Shown here piece after piece: positions 22,801 to 34,971 of a stretch of DNA of 64,000 nt. The notes below the pieces were generated by a model that saw nothing but the letters and a program-made list of their open reading frames with translations, searched no databases and was not told the origin of the DNA. Each line of letters starts with the position of its first letter. Positions within the stretch are counted from its first letter, which is position 1. A program made the position numbers and the translations under genes. Source of the DNA: Cristatella mucedo (taxonomy: Eukaryota > Bryozoa > Phylactolaemata > Cristatellidae); assembly GCA_009760855.2 (NCBI GenBank), contig WPIO01000009.1, forward strand, positions 4,435,001-4,499,000, read 5' to 3'.

Positions 22801-23034
22801 ATCTGTCTGAGCTCTATGGGCTTCTTATCAAGGACTGAATGGATTCAAGACCCTCCCACCCACCACACTGGCTTACAGGTCGTATCGCCACGAGTGTTGC
22901 TCTTCCAGGCAACCCGTCCAACCTTCACCACTGTTGGTTTTTCTCAACTGGCACACACGTAATAATTGAATTAAATAAGTGCTGCTGATTAAGGTCGAGA
23001 TGTGATTGTTTGAATACGAAGATTGAATGCAATG

Positions 23035-23105
23035 CAAATGTAAAGTACCCGGAAAGAGATTGAGTTCTCCGACCAATGACGGTCCTATTACACAGTAGGG
23101 CTCGG
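23035..23105 (+). mobile_element. LINE-B 3' tail remnant
   Basis: AATGTAAAGTACCCGGAAAG then AGATTGAGTTCTCC. Confidence 0.55.
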
Positions 23106-23157
23106 ATAAGCAAATCATGGAGCCTTATTCACACACAAGCATGCATAAGTTGACCTT

Positions 23158-23240
23158 AATAATAATATTAATAATAACAGTAGTGCTTAGTATAGCACCC
23201 TGAGAGAACTCAAATCTCTATCCAGGAACTTTACAACTCG
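23158..23240 (-). mobile_element. LINE-B 3' tail, minus
   Basis: AATAATAATATTAATAATAA, then TATAGCACCCTGAGAGAACT, AAATCTCTATCCAGG: the tail in reverse. Confidence 0.65.
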
Positions 23241-23299
23241 CTGCGAGAGAATCAGCATGCATGGCATCAAGCATGCAAAAGCAAACGTTTAAAACACTC

Positions 23300-23432
23300 G
23301 GGGTTCAGGTTGGTAAGACCGTGCTACCCCTAAACATTCGATTGTGCTTCCTTTGCAGCAAATGTAAGGTGCCTAGAAAGAGATTGAGTTCTCCGAGAGT
23401 GCCATATCAAATGTATTATTATTACTATTACC
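23300..23432 (+). mobile_element. LINE-B 3' tail
   Basis: CATTCGATTGTGCTTCCTTTG, GCAAATGTAAGGTGCCTAG, AAAGAGATTGAGTTCTCCG, then ATTATTATTACTATTA. Confidence 0.8.
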
Positions 23433-23944
23433 TCTGGCCAGTGGCAGAGCCAGGATTTTCATGTAGGGGGCAAGACCTGCAACGCTTTCAAGTAGCGGGT
23501 AAGACCCAAAAAATGTTCATGCAGCCGGGCTAGACCCACAATTAATGAAAAAACCGAGTGTAAAATTGTACTATATACTCAAATGAACTCGGCTGTTGCT
23601 AATCGATTGGAATTAGGACGTAATTTTGTCGTTGGTGTCATCTGGGGGCATAGGAATTGGGGGCAGCAAATGGGTCAGAGCTGTCGTATTGTTTGAAGCT
23701 GGGCAGCTTTTGCAGCGAGTGAAAAATCCGGTCGTACCGTGATTGGGAGGAGCCGGTGCAGATGCCCACTCTGGCTCCGCCACTGTCTCTGGCTAATACC
23801 GTGCACTGAATAATGCACGCACAGGTACATATTCGAAGCATTCTAGAACCCAAAAAATGCACACCAATTCATCGAGATGAAAGGAAAACTGACCTGTACA
23901 CATGCATCTTTAGCAGAAACTTGCATGGTGCCGTTGGGCTGTTG

Positions 23945-24868
23945 TGATTAAGCACGAACTGCTGCTCATAGGACACCCTAAGCATGTGGCTGGATTAAAA
24001 GGCTTTGCTCTTCTAATAGGTGATGCTGCTGTGCGACCATCACCACGTGCTCGAAATTTAGGTGTCGTTTTCGACAGCTGCCTCAATTTTAAAAGCTTCA
24101 TTCAGAAGACTGCTTCTACAGCTAGCCATCACGTCCGATCCCTATCCAAGATAAGGAGCTGTCTTCCACAGTGGCTTGTAAAAAATTTTTAACTAGTTCT
24201 TTAGTTCTGTCTCGACTTGATTATTGTAATTCCCTTTTGGCTGGGCTGCCAAAGAAAGCAACTAGGCTACTGCAGCTGACTATGAATATGGCTGCAAGGC
24301 TAGTCTTCAAGTCCCAGAGGTTTGACCACGTGTCTCCTTTGCTAAAAGAGCTAGCATGGATGGTGGTTGAGCAAAGGATACAGAGCAAAGTTCTTACGCT
24401 GACCCACAAGGCCCGCCACGGCTTGGCTCCTTCGTACCTAGCTGAACTGCTGCACCAGTTTCAGCCTCTTAGCGCCCTCAGGTCCTGTGTGGACAATAAA
24501 TTAGCAGTTCCACTTCTTCGCTTAAAGACCGTTGGCAACAGAAGCTTTAGCTCTGCAGGTCCTAGACTGTGGAACTCGCTTCCACAATTCTTACGCAACG
24601 ACAACTACTCTCCTGCTGCGGACCATGGCTCATCCTTTTCAGCGGTCCTGAGCTGCTACTTCCATGCTACTCACTACCTCAACTGCTCTCCTGACTCTGC
24701 TATGCTTCCCACTTTCTCTTTGTTTCGTGAGACAAAGTCTGTAGGCTACCGAATGCGTACCGAAAGCCGCTTAGGCTGTGAGTGCACTATACAAAACTCT
24801 CCTGCATAACACCCACATGGTCTTCATGACTTTGTGGAGTTGCAGACGCAAATACATTACATTACATA
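23945..24868 (+). mobile_element. LINE-A, longest 3' copy (RT thumb to 3' tail)
   Basis: First frame: HELLLIGHPKHVAGLKGFAL, ARNLGVVFDSCLNFKSFIQ, HHVRSLSKIRSCLPQWLVK. After a frameshift at about 24.18 kb: LDYCNSLLAGLPKKATRLLQ, LVFKSQRFDHVSPLLKELAW, KARHGLAPSYLAELL and AGPRLWNSLPQFL. These are the C-terminal ORF2 blocks of CR1/L2-like LINEs. The 3' end is GTGGAGTTGCAGACGCAAAT then ACATTACATTACAT. Truncated and non-autonomous. Confidence 0.9.
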
Positions 24869-25382
24869 AGGTCTCGAAATGTGGGCAGCCAAACTTCGAG
24901 TGGCACTCAAAATTGACCTAAATCCCGGCACAGCCACGATTGCTTCCAGCAGTTGCACCTGCTCATGACTCTTGGAAATACCACCCTGGCTACTCATGGC
25001 AGGTGCTAGCAGCCAGCCTGGGCAGAGTCTCTTACCTGATAACCTGTCTGCCAGTAGGACAGAAGTACACGTCACAGCACCTTATCTCTAAGAGGAAACC
25101 TTCGATCAGAGCAGGAGAGCAAGCAGTTGTTTTTGGCCATCGTCATAAGCAAGCACGGCATGTGCACACTCACACGCATGCACACATGCACGAACAGCCG
25201 GGTGGCTGTGTTTGCATGCATTCGAGTGGCGCTAATGCTCGGAGGTGGGACTTTGAGTGCAGGTGGGTTGCCAGATCCACCCAGGACGAATCAGTAGTAA
25301 AGCACAGTGCAGTGATCAAGTAAGTAACCAACGGTCGAAGGACAGCAAAGGGGCACTCAGCCTACAAGGTTGGAAAGGAACG

Positions 25383-25401
25383 AGCTTCAGCTGCTGCTTC
25401 A

Positions 25402-25465
<64 letters not shown>

Positions 25466-25656
25466 CCTGCTGCTGCTGCTTCCTGCTGCTGCTGCTTCCT
25501 GCTGCTGCTGCTGCTGCTTCCTGCTGCTGCTTCAGCTGCTGCTGCTGCTGCTTCCTGCTGCTGCTGCTTCCTGCTGCTGCTGCTTCAGCTGCTGCTGCTG
25601 CTTCCTGCTGCTGCTGCTTCCTGCTGCTGCCTGCTGCTGCTGCTGCTGCTGCTGCT

Positions 25657-25712
<56 letters not shown>

Positions 25713-25714
25713 CA

Positions 25715-25788
<74 letters not shown>

Positions 25789-25848
25789 CCTGCTGCTGCT
25801 TCAGCTGCTGCTGCTGCTGCTGCCTGCTGCTGCTGCTGCTGCTGCCGG
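25383..25848. repeat. long CTG tract with TTC interruptions
   Basis: About 465 bp of CTG broken by regular CTTC or TTCAG variants, open in two plus frames (polyL/polyC/polyA) and in minus (polyQ/polyA/polyS). The absence of flanking conserved sequence argues against translation. Confidence 0.97.
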
Positions 25849-25989
25849 TGGAGGCACGCAGCACACCGAGAGCCCACAACATCTGCCATCAAATGCATTC
25901 ACCTTCACATTGGTCAGGCGAGCACCTGAACCACTGGGCCAAACCAGCGCGCTTATGTCTGTTAGCTCGCAAACGTGCACCAAAAGACA

Positions 25990-26200
25990 CTTAGGCATAG
26001 GGTGCACTATAAAAAGCACCCCAGCATAACACCCACTAGGTCATTGCAACTGTGTGTAGTTACAGACAGACTCATTACGTTAGATACATTGCATAATCGT
26101 CCATAGAGGACGCGAGGGTCTGAGGAGGCTGAGACTGGCACAGCAGTTCAGCTAGGCATGAAGAAGTCAAGTCATGACGGCCCTTCTGGGTAATAATATT
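25990..26200. mobile_element. LINE-A fragments, tail (+) followed by inner part (-)
   Basis: 25990-26095 reads as a plus LINE-A tail (GGGTGCACTATAAAAAGC, ATAACACCCACTAGGTC). 26105-26200 resembles the minus C-terminal segment near 11.79-11.87 kb (GCACAGCAGTTCAGCTAGGC). Confidence 0.55.
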
Positions 26201-26368
26201 AACAATAATAATTATAAAAAATTGTATGTCACCCTCACAGAATGTAATCTCTTGTTACGCACTTTATACATGCTGTAAAGGGAGCATGATCAAATGGTTA
26301 GTGGTAAGAATGAGAAATTTGCTTAGTATACAGTATGTTAATCGACTGGACCATCGCAGCTCGTTCAG

Positions 26369-26563
26369 CTAAGGAGACATATGGCTTAATCTCTGGGATT
26401 CGTTGACTAGCCTTGCAGTCAAATTGATCACCAGCTTTGGAGACCTAGTTTTCTGGTAACCCAGCCACAACTGAATTACAGCAGTCCAGCCTAGACCGCA
26501 CCAGCGAGCTAGTAAGTAAAACAGGATTCCTATTCTCCGACGGTCGGACCACAGCATCACCAA
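26369..26563 (-). mobile_element. LINE C-terminal fragment
   Basis: Minus frame reads VIQLWLGYQKTRSPKL then NLTARLVNESQRLSHMSP, a decayed version of the (Q/R)xAARLVxxxxRxxHxSP block. Confidence 0.55.
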
Positions 26564-26924
26564 TTAGAGCTGATACATCTCAGCCTCATTTTTTAGCATC
26601 AGTACAGTCTTAACGGCCATTCACTGCAGCGTGCACTGGGCAATAAAGAATCGCTCACTGCAGGGCTCGAACCTACAAACTGGATCGTGAAGAGCAAGCA
26701 CCTTACCCCGGGCTATCGGGAGCAAGGAACAGAGTCTCCTAGTCCAGCCGCATGCTTGGGGTAGCCCATGAGTTGGTTTTATCACCGTTTAGTTTAAAGA
26801 AATTGGCGAGCACCCAGGACTTAATGTCAACAAGGCTGTCGACTGTCAATATAACATGTAGGCAATTTTTTCGAAGAAGTCGGACGACTTATCAGCCAAA
26901 CAGCCAATGTCCGGGCCCTGAGAT

Positions 26925-27012
26925 AATAATAATAATAGTAGTAGTAATAATGCATTTGATATAGCGACCTAAAAGAACTCAGCCTCTTCCTAGGCACTTT
27001 ACATATCGCATG
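26925..27012 (-). mobile_element. LINE-B 3' tail, minus
   Basis: ATAATAATAATAATAGTAGTA, GATATAGCGACCTAAAAGAA, then TCCTAGGCACTTTACATATC. Confidence 0.7.
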
Positions 27013-27360
27013 GAATTCTCAAGCAAATCACTGTCTTATAAACTTGCTCTGGTCTGTGTGGCAGGACAGCAATTTGCGAGTAAAAAAAAGTCCTGGCTTT
27101 TCTAAGCTTCTGGGTGTGGACATGGATATAGTTTTGGAACTGGCTACATCGGCAGCAGACCCGAACTTCTTAAAGCAGTGTTCAAGCCTGAGTTCATGCG
27201 GTGCATCTTCTGCAATAAATTGTTGGCACATTGAAAGGAATCTCTCCTACTTCGTAAATGGATCGAGTTCAGAGGAGTATGCTCGGCAGCGAAAGCACTC
27301 TCGAATTCTCGAGCTTCCAGCATCTACAAGAGCATCGAGGCTGTCAGCAGAGTCTGACTA
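27013..27360 (-). mobile_element. LINE EN-RT linker fragment
   Basis: Shares TCTTATAAACTTGCTCTGG, GTCCTGGCTTTTCTAAGCTT and TTCTTAAAGCAGTGTTCAAG with the minus fragment at 21.49-21.72 kb. This is a second copy of the linker between endonuclease and RT. Confidence 0.7.
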
Positions 27361-27415
27361 AGATTACCATTCTTGCAATAGTACCGAGCAGAAGAAATCA
27401 AGGAGCATTGCATTT

Positions 27416-27417
<2 letters not shown>

Positions 27418-27474
<57 letters not shown>

Positions 27475-27475
27475 C
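27418..27475. repeat. CTG microsatellite
   Basis: About 17 CTG units with one TAC interruption. Confidence 0.95.
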
Positions 27476-27989
27476 AACTGCTGGACCAGAGGCATACATA
27501 TGCAGATAGAGCATGCGGCCAGCAGGCCCCTTTCCCTGTCAAAGAAGCACCTTTCGAGCAGGACGCTGCCGTTGTTGTGTGAGCATACGCCAGAGCAGCA
27601 CGGAATCGCCAAACAGCACAGCTCGAGGCGCCGCAGGGACCCCAGGGCATGTGCCACCGTCGCAGAGGCACGACGATGGGTGACAGCCAAGGCCGCTTGA
27701 CTTTTAGCGACTGCACGCCGGACAAGCAGGCACGTGCCCCCACGATGGGCACACGGTCTACATGCCTGCCTGCCGGCGCTTTTCACTCAAAACAAACAAT
27801 TCGATCCTTCATGAGACTAGGAGAGGCCAACGACCCGTGCCCTAAAGGTTGCAGCAACTGTGCACTTTACCTGATGGCAGACAGGATAATAATAATAATA
27901 ATAATAATAAGAGATTTTTGTGGCCGGCGGTCGGTTTAACAGACCGAGAGCCACCGGCCTTGGCCTGGTGGCCACATGCTCAGCTCACA

Positions 27990-28266
27990 AACGCATCTAT
28001 TTATCACAGCACTTAGTGGGTCCATGCGATTCGTCCTGTGTGTGAAAAGCTAATGCGTTCTGACACTGCATGCTGCCACTAACCATACTTGCATGCTGAC
28101 CCTGTGCACGGCACTTCTAACTAACCCTGTTATGCTTATTGCCATTGAGCATGCTACCACTGACCATTCGATCGTGCTTCCTTCGCTGCAAATTTAAAGT
28201 GCCTAGACCAAGATTGGGTTCTCTGGCGGCACTATAACAAGAGTATTATTATTATTATTATTATTA
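27990..28266 (+). mobile_element. LINE-B 3' end
   Basis: CACAGCACTTAGTGGGTCCA, ATGCTGCCACTAACCATACT, CATTCGATCGTGCTTCCTTC, GTGCCTAGACCAAGATTGGG, then (ATT)n. Homologous to 60.24-60.53 kb. Confidence 0.82.
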
Positions 28267-28269
28267 ATC

Positions 28270-29190
28270 ATTACTATTTTCGGTAAGCTATTCTGAGAGC
28301 TGCTCCTCTCTGCAGTGTAACTCGCTCAAGTTCAGCAGGGACATTCAGCAGTGGCAGCCCCTCACAGCAGCACTCGGCTGAATGGCCAGCTGGCTGGGTG
28401 GTCGCATCCTCACCACCAAGCCGTGGTGTGGTGACTCTCCAGGGCTAGGTAGATAGCGAATTAATGCAGCCGCCTGCCGATCTCAGCTCCAGGAGTAGCT
28501 ACGTGGCACTGAGGCAGCCCCTTGTTAGCCCCAGTGGTCTGTCTGCACTGGCTGCTCGGCTCACACTCAGGCACGTGGTCGGTGGCTTGCTTGTGGTCGA
28601 CTGATGCCGATGGCCTAGCTCAGCCACCGGACACTTCCCATCTGTTGTCAGGTAGGTCTCAATCATCCAAGAGTGACAGAGGCAGCTGCCAAACGGTTTT
28701 GAGTAGCAGTGCCATAAGCATCAGCCAGTCAAGACATAGAGAGCAAGCTGCCAACTGTTCGGCTCGATTCCGAAGCCGAAGTCCAAATATCGACTATGTG
28801 ATGCTAGCCAGCCCAGCCATGCTCATCATATGCCCATCATCAGCCACCAGCTAGAGGGCCAGCCCAGCCAAGCCATCATGCCGAAGTCGAGGGTTGGACT
28901 TCGAACCCTTTAATAATGCCCACTTTAGCAGCTGCTTCAGCATGTGGCCGTCACACACTGAGCTGCTTGCTAGTTTAGCCAGCAGACCAGCGATGGCGAC
29001 CGGCTGATTAGGACCAAAATCAGCCGATTAGACTCGGGAGCAGCCGAGCAGCTGCTTATAGAGTCCATCAGGCCCATCTGCCAGCAGCCGGCGACCACGA
29101 GGCCTCGGCAGCTCGCCGCACAGCTGGACTGCCGTGCCGGCCTGGTCCTGTTGGTCAGGCCCCGAACGCCGGCTGCCGACTGCACTGCTC
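28270..29190. other. no gene recognised
   Basis: Moderately GC-rich, with many AGC/CAGC words and short direct repeats. Open frames on both strands have no recognisable motifs. Confidence 0.4.
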
Positions 29191-29192
29191 GA

Positions 29193-29237
29193 CTGCTCGC
29201 CTGCTGCTGGCTCTATCGGCCACCAGCAGGCGAGCAG
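29193..29237. repeat. hairpin, 17 of 18 paired
   Basis: CTGCTCGCCTGCTGCTGG (29193-29210) against CCACCAGCAGGCGAGCAG (29220-29237), loop nine bases. Confidence 0.9.
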
Positions 29238-29254
29238 GGTCACGGCAGTGATCA

Positions 29255-29289
29255 GCCTGAACGGCTCGATGGCACCGAGCCGTTCAGGC
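29255..29289. repeat. perfect 14-bp hairpin
   Basis: GCCTGAACGGCTCG and CGAGCCGTTCAGGC with a 7-base loop, eighteen bases after the previous hairpin. Confidence 0.93.
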
Positions 29290-30139
29290 AGGGAGGAAGT
29301 CTCTGGGAGAACCGCCGTGGAGGGAATCGTTAATAGCTTCCACTCGGTTTTGAGACCTTTTTGACGGGCATCCATCACGGGATTAGGCAACCACTCTCAG
29401 AGATTGGGAAATGGCAAGCAGGTCTGCCACTGCTTGCCACCGTCCTGTTGCTGTGGCCGAAGGTGCCAGCAGCTTCGACATTGACCAATGTCGGAGGAGG
29501 AGAGAGCTCGGGCACGAAGCCGGTCCCATCAGGAGCCAGCTTCAGACAGTGGTATCCCAAACTTTGGCCGAACAGATGCGGTGGCGGCGCACGTGCCGAC
29601 AACTGGGCAGCCGCGTCACCTGTGCCTGAATCAGGCGGCAGGATGCATTCGACTCGAGCAAGTACAGCTGGCTTGCACTAGAAAAACCGCAGTGAATGAA
29701 ATCCATCGGGATGGATGGGGGCATCATCGGCAGTAACGCCATAAGAGGCCGGGTCTCCTCAAGTTGACTTCAAAGAGATGACAATGAAAAACAACAGTTA
29801 GAGACAGCAGCAGCTGCTGCTGAAACCCGGTGCACTGTAGGTAGCTGGCAGAGCGATGCAGTCCCCCCAACCACCTCATTTGCCCCTGCCTTTGTTGAGC
29901 AAAATAGACTCGCACACTCAACTCGCAATAGCTGCTTTTAACGTTTAAAAGATGCTTAGCTCATCGATGCTGCCGTTAAGATTTATTTATTGTACACTTC
30001 ACATCTACCGGGTGGGTGGCTGGTCAAATGCTCCTCACTGGCACTTGATCCTGGCAGATGGCTAAAGATTAAATGGCTGCACAGACCAATGAGCCCAATT
30101 CACTCTCACCCACAGAAGCAAAGTAGCAGCAGCATCCCG

Positions 30140-30240
30140 TGACGTTAGCGATGATAATAATAATAATAGTATATTTGTATAATGCCATCAGAGAACTCGA
30201 TTTCTGTCTAGGCACTTTATATACGGTATGTAAAGGAGCA
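30140..30240 (-). mobile_element. LINE-B 3' tail, minus
   Basis: GATAATAATAATAATAGTAT, TGTATAATGCCATCAGAGAA, GATTTCTGTCTAGGCACTTT. Confidence 0.7.
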
Positions 30241-31399
30241 TGATCGACGAATTGTTAGTGTCAGCATGCTTAGTGTCAACAAGTATAACGTGGTTAGAGG
30301 TGACATGAGATGTGTACAAGGCTAAAGGGACAAGACATGCACAAGCGGCAGAAAGTGGATAGCAATGCGGCGTTGGGGCACTAGAACCTGATGCACAGAT
30401 TACCGACCCCAGGAATACCGGTGCCACCAGAAACAATGAGGTGCACACAAGAGGTAATGCTCACCCAGCGGCCAATCCCACGGCCGCAGACATGATGGCG
30501 GCAGTGGCAATTGCGCCACGGTAGGTGCGCCTTAGCTGCAGGCTCCAGGCCCAGCGGGAGGGCAGAGAAAGCAGCTCGCCTCGCCACACTAGCATACGAG
30601 CTGCATGCTGCACTACGGCAACACTAGCAGGACAACATTAGCAGCACACATCAGAGGGTGAGCGAAGTATAACCACTCCATCGATCTATAATGCAGCAGA
30701 CTGCTGACCAGAAAAGGTACTGCTTTCGCAGGTGTAAGCAGGCACTTATCGGTCGGAGTCAGATTGTCTGTCATCCATTGCCTTAATTGGATCGTACTAA
30801 AAACAGTTCCTGTAAGCTCCCTTTATCTAGAAACTCGGTTGTCCTTGCCTGTACTACCTGGATGTCAGTGACCTGCAAGAAAGTGCAGCCGGTTGATTTT
30901 ATTGCAGGACCCATGCTTCCATGCTGCAACTACTAAAGCCAGACCCTAATCGAAATCAGACTTAAGCAGCACTTAAGCTGCAATCCAGCCAGTGCCCACT
31001 GGGATTACACTATGCAGTGTCTATAAGCAGGGGGGAACTCAGCTGGCTGACCATCATCTGCCCAGACGCTGACGAAAAGCAGTTGGCATTTAGCCATATA
31101 ACAAAAGAAACAACGGACGGTAACAAACAACGGACGGCACAGGGAGACCCGTACACAACCGAGGCCAACAGAGCTTGAAATCGGCACTACAGGTCGTCGG
31201 ACCAAGCTCAGACGTCTGTCGCTCGGCGGTGCCCCCCCCCCCACAGATACTGCTCTTCTCCGAGGGGAAATTGAATTTTCGCAAGCCAACGGGGCTGCTC
31301 AAATCTGTATCGATCGGTGCCGCCTGCCGGCTGCAATTCCCTCGGACCTGAGACGCAGGCAACGAGTAGGTAGGGGACCAACGTTCACGTGCTAGGTGC

Positions 31400-32530
31400 T
31401 AGCTCGGTACTGGGGGGGGGAGAGAATCGGGCACGGGTCTTGGGCGACCCTTGGGATGCCGAGCGCTGAGCTGGGAATAGCTGGAGGGCCGAGGCGAAGC
31501 GATGCTCGCAATCTGGCCAAACCGAACCGCATTCACATCAAACCTCGAGCGGCAACGCGATTGAGCGACTAAGCGACACGACTGCATTTGAGTGGCGGAC
31601 GGCGTGCGCCGGACCAAGGCGTATCTGTCAACGTGGAATCAGCGGCCCACACACGCCGCTATCGCCAGCTGCAGCGACGCGCGCGGTGAGCGCGGCCGGC
31701 TCGCGGCGGCAGATACGACGGCCGTCGCGGCCGCCATCCCGGCCAACGAGGTCCCTGAGCAAGCACCCAGGACCCAGCGACCGAAGCTGCCGGGGTCTTA
31801 CAATGAAGACGCCTCGCCATCGGCATACGACGACAAAAAGGACAGAGGCGTAGGCGGCAAGCGCAGTCAGGGCTCACTTCGCTCGTGCGACGGCTAAGCA
31901 GCGGCTCACGTCCATGGTAACCACCGCTCGTACCTGCTACTGGCTGTCTCAGCTCAGACTCGACCGACAGAATAGAGGCCTTCCCACGCAGGTGCGCACA
32001 GTTGCCGCCGCGAGCGCGGCAAGCTCCAAACGGTGCAGTGGCTAATCCCGGTCCCGTCTGCACCGCAAGGAGGGGTGGGGACCGCGAGTTGCACCTGCCG
32101 CCGCTACCACTGGGCTTCTCAGGTCACGTGGCCACGAGGTCACCCGGTTGTGGGTGCGGCTCCGCCGCGAATCCGTAACCTGACTCAACTGCCGAGGTAG
32201 CTGCTCGCGCGGTGTCCCTTCCACAGGTTTTTCCTTCCTTTTTTATTTTGCCAATTCTATCCCTCTAAACCGTCGCGAGGATATCTTGAGTTTCGTCGGT
32301 GCAAAACAGCACCTGGAAAGTGGCGACGCAGAAGTGCGAAGATCGATCTTAGCGGCGGCGCCGCTCTACAATCGATGACTGGAGCGGCCGTCCAGAGCGT
32401 TTGCTTATGTCCCAGGTAGGCTGACCGAGTAATAATTAACTAGCACCGGCGCTCGTCTTCTTCAATTTGGCCCGATTGGCACCAAACCTCTTGTGTTGCT
32501 GCTCCGATTAGATCAGATCCGTTGCCGCGG
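31400..32530. other. CpG-rich block, possible promoter region
   Basis: Visibly richer in CG than its surroundings, with open frames on both strands (101 codons plus, 134 minus) that carry no recognised motif. It ends just before a short exon-like segment with a good initiation context. Confidence 0.35.
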
Positions 32531-32535
32531 AGAGG

Positions 32536-32571
32536 ATGGCGCCGGTCCGTCCGAGCCAGCAGGCTAAGAGG
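32536..32571 (+). CDS. possible first coding exon of an unidentified gene
   Basis: GAGAGGATGGCGCCG gives a strong start context; frame MAPVRPSQQAKR ends AGG|GTAAGA, a consensus donor. A phase-0 continuation exists after CTGCACTTCAG|TCTCTGAG (32763) with an 80-codon open frame (SLRNVWPAPAAKSLFD...). No family was recognised, and both parts could be chance. Confidence 0.3.
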
Positions 32572-33566
32572 GTAAGAACAGGAATTCATAGTTCGACATT
32601 TGACCGGCTCGATACAATGGCATGCAGTAGTTAGAACCTAAAATTAGCATGCGCTATATACCATCGCCGTAAGCGTTTAGCTTCCCTTACTTAAAGCTCT
32701 GGCCAGAATTCTTTCTTCGGCCTATCCCAAGACACTCGCTCAAAACTAATTCTGCACTTCAGTCTCTGAGAAATGTGTGGCCCGCCCCTGCAGCAAAATC
32801 ACTCTTTGATAGTGATGCCGCCATGCAGACGCAGACATTGAACGTGAATCTTAATCTAGTTATCCTCTCAGTCGGTATACTTTCCAGTGTGCGGACAATA
32901 CATCCGAAAAATATCCCGTGCATGAAACGTCTTCATTTTTTCAAAGCTAGCATAGCCAAGCGGAATAAAAAAATGGATATATGCACGGACTAACCTATTA
33001 TTAATGAACGGTCTTAGCGGATCTTTCTTTGAGCATGTAGATAAAGTGATTATGGTGAGTTGGCGTGCTTGGAAGTTTTCTGCATTCATGGGTTTAATAT
33101 TCAGTTTTAATAGCTCCCTCTGGGTGCTAAGTAGCAAGAACTTGATACAAATGCATGGTTTCGTGAAATACTTTACGTAAAAATTTTTTGCTACGCCACT
33201 GATGCTGAGCAGACTTTGAAGATGAAGACGATTCGTTTATTGGGTGTTTAATTTTTTCTGCAACTGACGCCAAGTGGCTGCGGTACTGACCTGCCCTGGA
33301 CGCTGAAGCCTCCACAAGCTCTCATCCTGCTTCTACGACCTCTCCAAGCACCTCGCTCTCAACCCCTCCCGCCGCTTTCCTCTAGAGCCGCGTGCGTGTG
33401 TGCGTGCGGGCGTATTTTGTGGGCGTGTCGTCGCCATCACGTGGTTCCGTCCCCCAGCCGACGTTCCGTTCGCCCGACGGTCGCGCTCCTTGCCGGCACG
33501 TGACTCGTTCCTTGCCGCGCATTTGACTTTCTGCCTGTGCGTCGGCCTGCACGCACACTATCCACT

Positions 33567-33569
<3 letters not shown>

Positions 33570-33638
<69 letters not shown>
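33570..33638. repeat. TC microsatellite
   Basis: About 68 bp of uninterrupted TC. Confidence 0.97.
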
Positions 33639-33641
<3 letters not shown>

Positions 33642-33769
33642 ACCACGTGCTCGGGAGCAGCACGCGCGACGGCTGCTGATCACATAATACAGCCGTCGTC
33701 GACAACGCCACGACTCGATTGCGGGGGCTTCTCTCTTCGTCGTGCCGCCATCGCGCGCCCACGAGCCCC

Positions 33770-33918
33770 TACAGTTTGACTCGGCGGTTAAGAGGTTAAG
33801 ATGCTCGCCCCGACCAAGGTCTGGCTGAAGTCGTGGGCTCGACCCCCGAGGCATATATGTGAAGCACCTGAATGGTGATTTTAAGTTCTCTTAGGGTGCT
33901 ATACAAATGAATTATCTA
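33770..33918 (+). mobile_element. SINE1 copy (short-head subtype)
   Basis: GTTAAGATGCTCGCCCCGAC, AAGGTCTGGCTGAAGTCG, TGGGCTCGACCCCCGAGG, then TTTTAAGTTCTCTTAGGG and GTGCTATACAAATGAATTA. Confidence 0.85.
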
Positions 33919-34039
33919 ATTTTTGTGTTCGCTCGCGCGGCGTGTGCTCTCTGTGTGTGCGTGCGTCCGCGCTGCTTGCTGTCTTCTGTCAGGAAGCAGC
34001 GCGTATATACACGCACTACCTGTGTTAGAATAATAACAA

Positions 34040-34195
34040 TACACAATTCATTTGTATAGCGCTCTTAGATAATGTAATCTATTCAGGCGCTGCACACATG
34101 CCACGAGTCTCGTGCCCACGACCCCGGCCGTCGAGCACAATCACCTTGACCTCGGTTCGACGCGAGCACCCGAACCACTGTTCCAAACCGGCGCT
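34040..34195 (-). mobile_element. SINE1 copy, minus
   Basis: AATTCATTTGTATAGCGCTC, TTCAGGCGCTGCACAC, CACCTTGACCTCGGTTCGAC and CCGAACCACTGTTCCAAACC: full-length reverse SINE1. Confidence 0.82.
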
Positions 34196-34211
34196 GATAT
34201 CTTTACATTAG

Positions 34212-34490
34212 TTTACGCAACGACAACTACTCTCCAACTGCCGACTATGGCACATCTTTTTCAGCGGTCCTGAACTGCTACTTCTATGCTACTCACTACC
34301 TCAACTGCTCTCCTGACTCTGCTATGCTTCCCACTTTCTCTTTGTTTCGTGAGACGAAGTCTGTTGGCTACCGAATGCGGACCGAAAGCCGCTTAGGCTG
34401 TGAGTGCGCTATACAAAACTCTCCTGCGTAACACCCACATGGTCTTTATGACTTTGTGGAGTTACTGACGGAGATACATCATACATCATC
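34212..34490 (+). mobile_element. LINE-A 3' end
   Basis: Near-identical to the copy at 2143-2428 (ACGCAACGACAACTACTCTC to GGAGATACATCATACATCAT), so it is a young copy. The last bases expand into an ATC repeat. Confidence 0.87.
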
Positions 34491-34882
34491 ATCATCACAT
34501 ACGCCGCACCATGTACATACGTTGTGTGCGCATGCGCGACGTTTTAGCCATTTACGGGTCTGCTTGGCGAGAGCTGAGTCGCTCTCGGCCCACCGTTCAT
34601 ATCTGAGACTGTTAGACGGGGTGCGGTTAGCGGACGGTTGACTCGGTGCGGTTTCGGCCTGCTGTCATACTAACCGAAACATGCACACACCCTGAAGCCG
34701 CTAGATCTGGTGTTGACTCGTGCTCTCGCGCTCGATCTCCGAAACTATACGCTCCATGTACCTGTGCGTCACGGTAGCTATAATAAGTAAGCCTCTTCTT
34801 TTCTGATTACGCTTTCGCTCTTACTCCCGCGATTCATTTCAATACACGGGTATATAAAGGTACGCAATGGATGCATTTATAC

Positions 34883-34966
<84 letters not shown>
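34883..34966. repeat. CA then TA microsatellite
   Basis: About 58 bp of CA followed by about 24 bp of TA. Confidence 0.97.

Positions 34967-34971
<5 letters not shown>

Noticed and set aside
25257-25994. 245-codon polyL/polyC frame and 178-codon polyQ frame
   Set aside because: CTG tract translation. CTG and CAG runs are open in several frames by nature.
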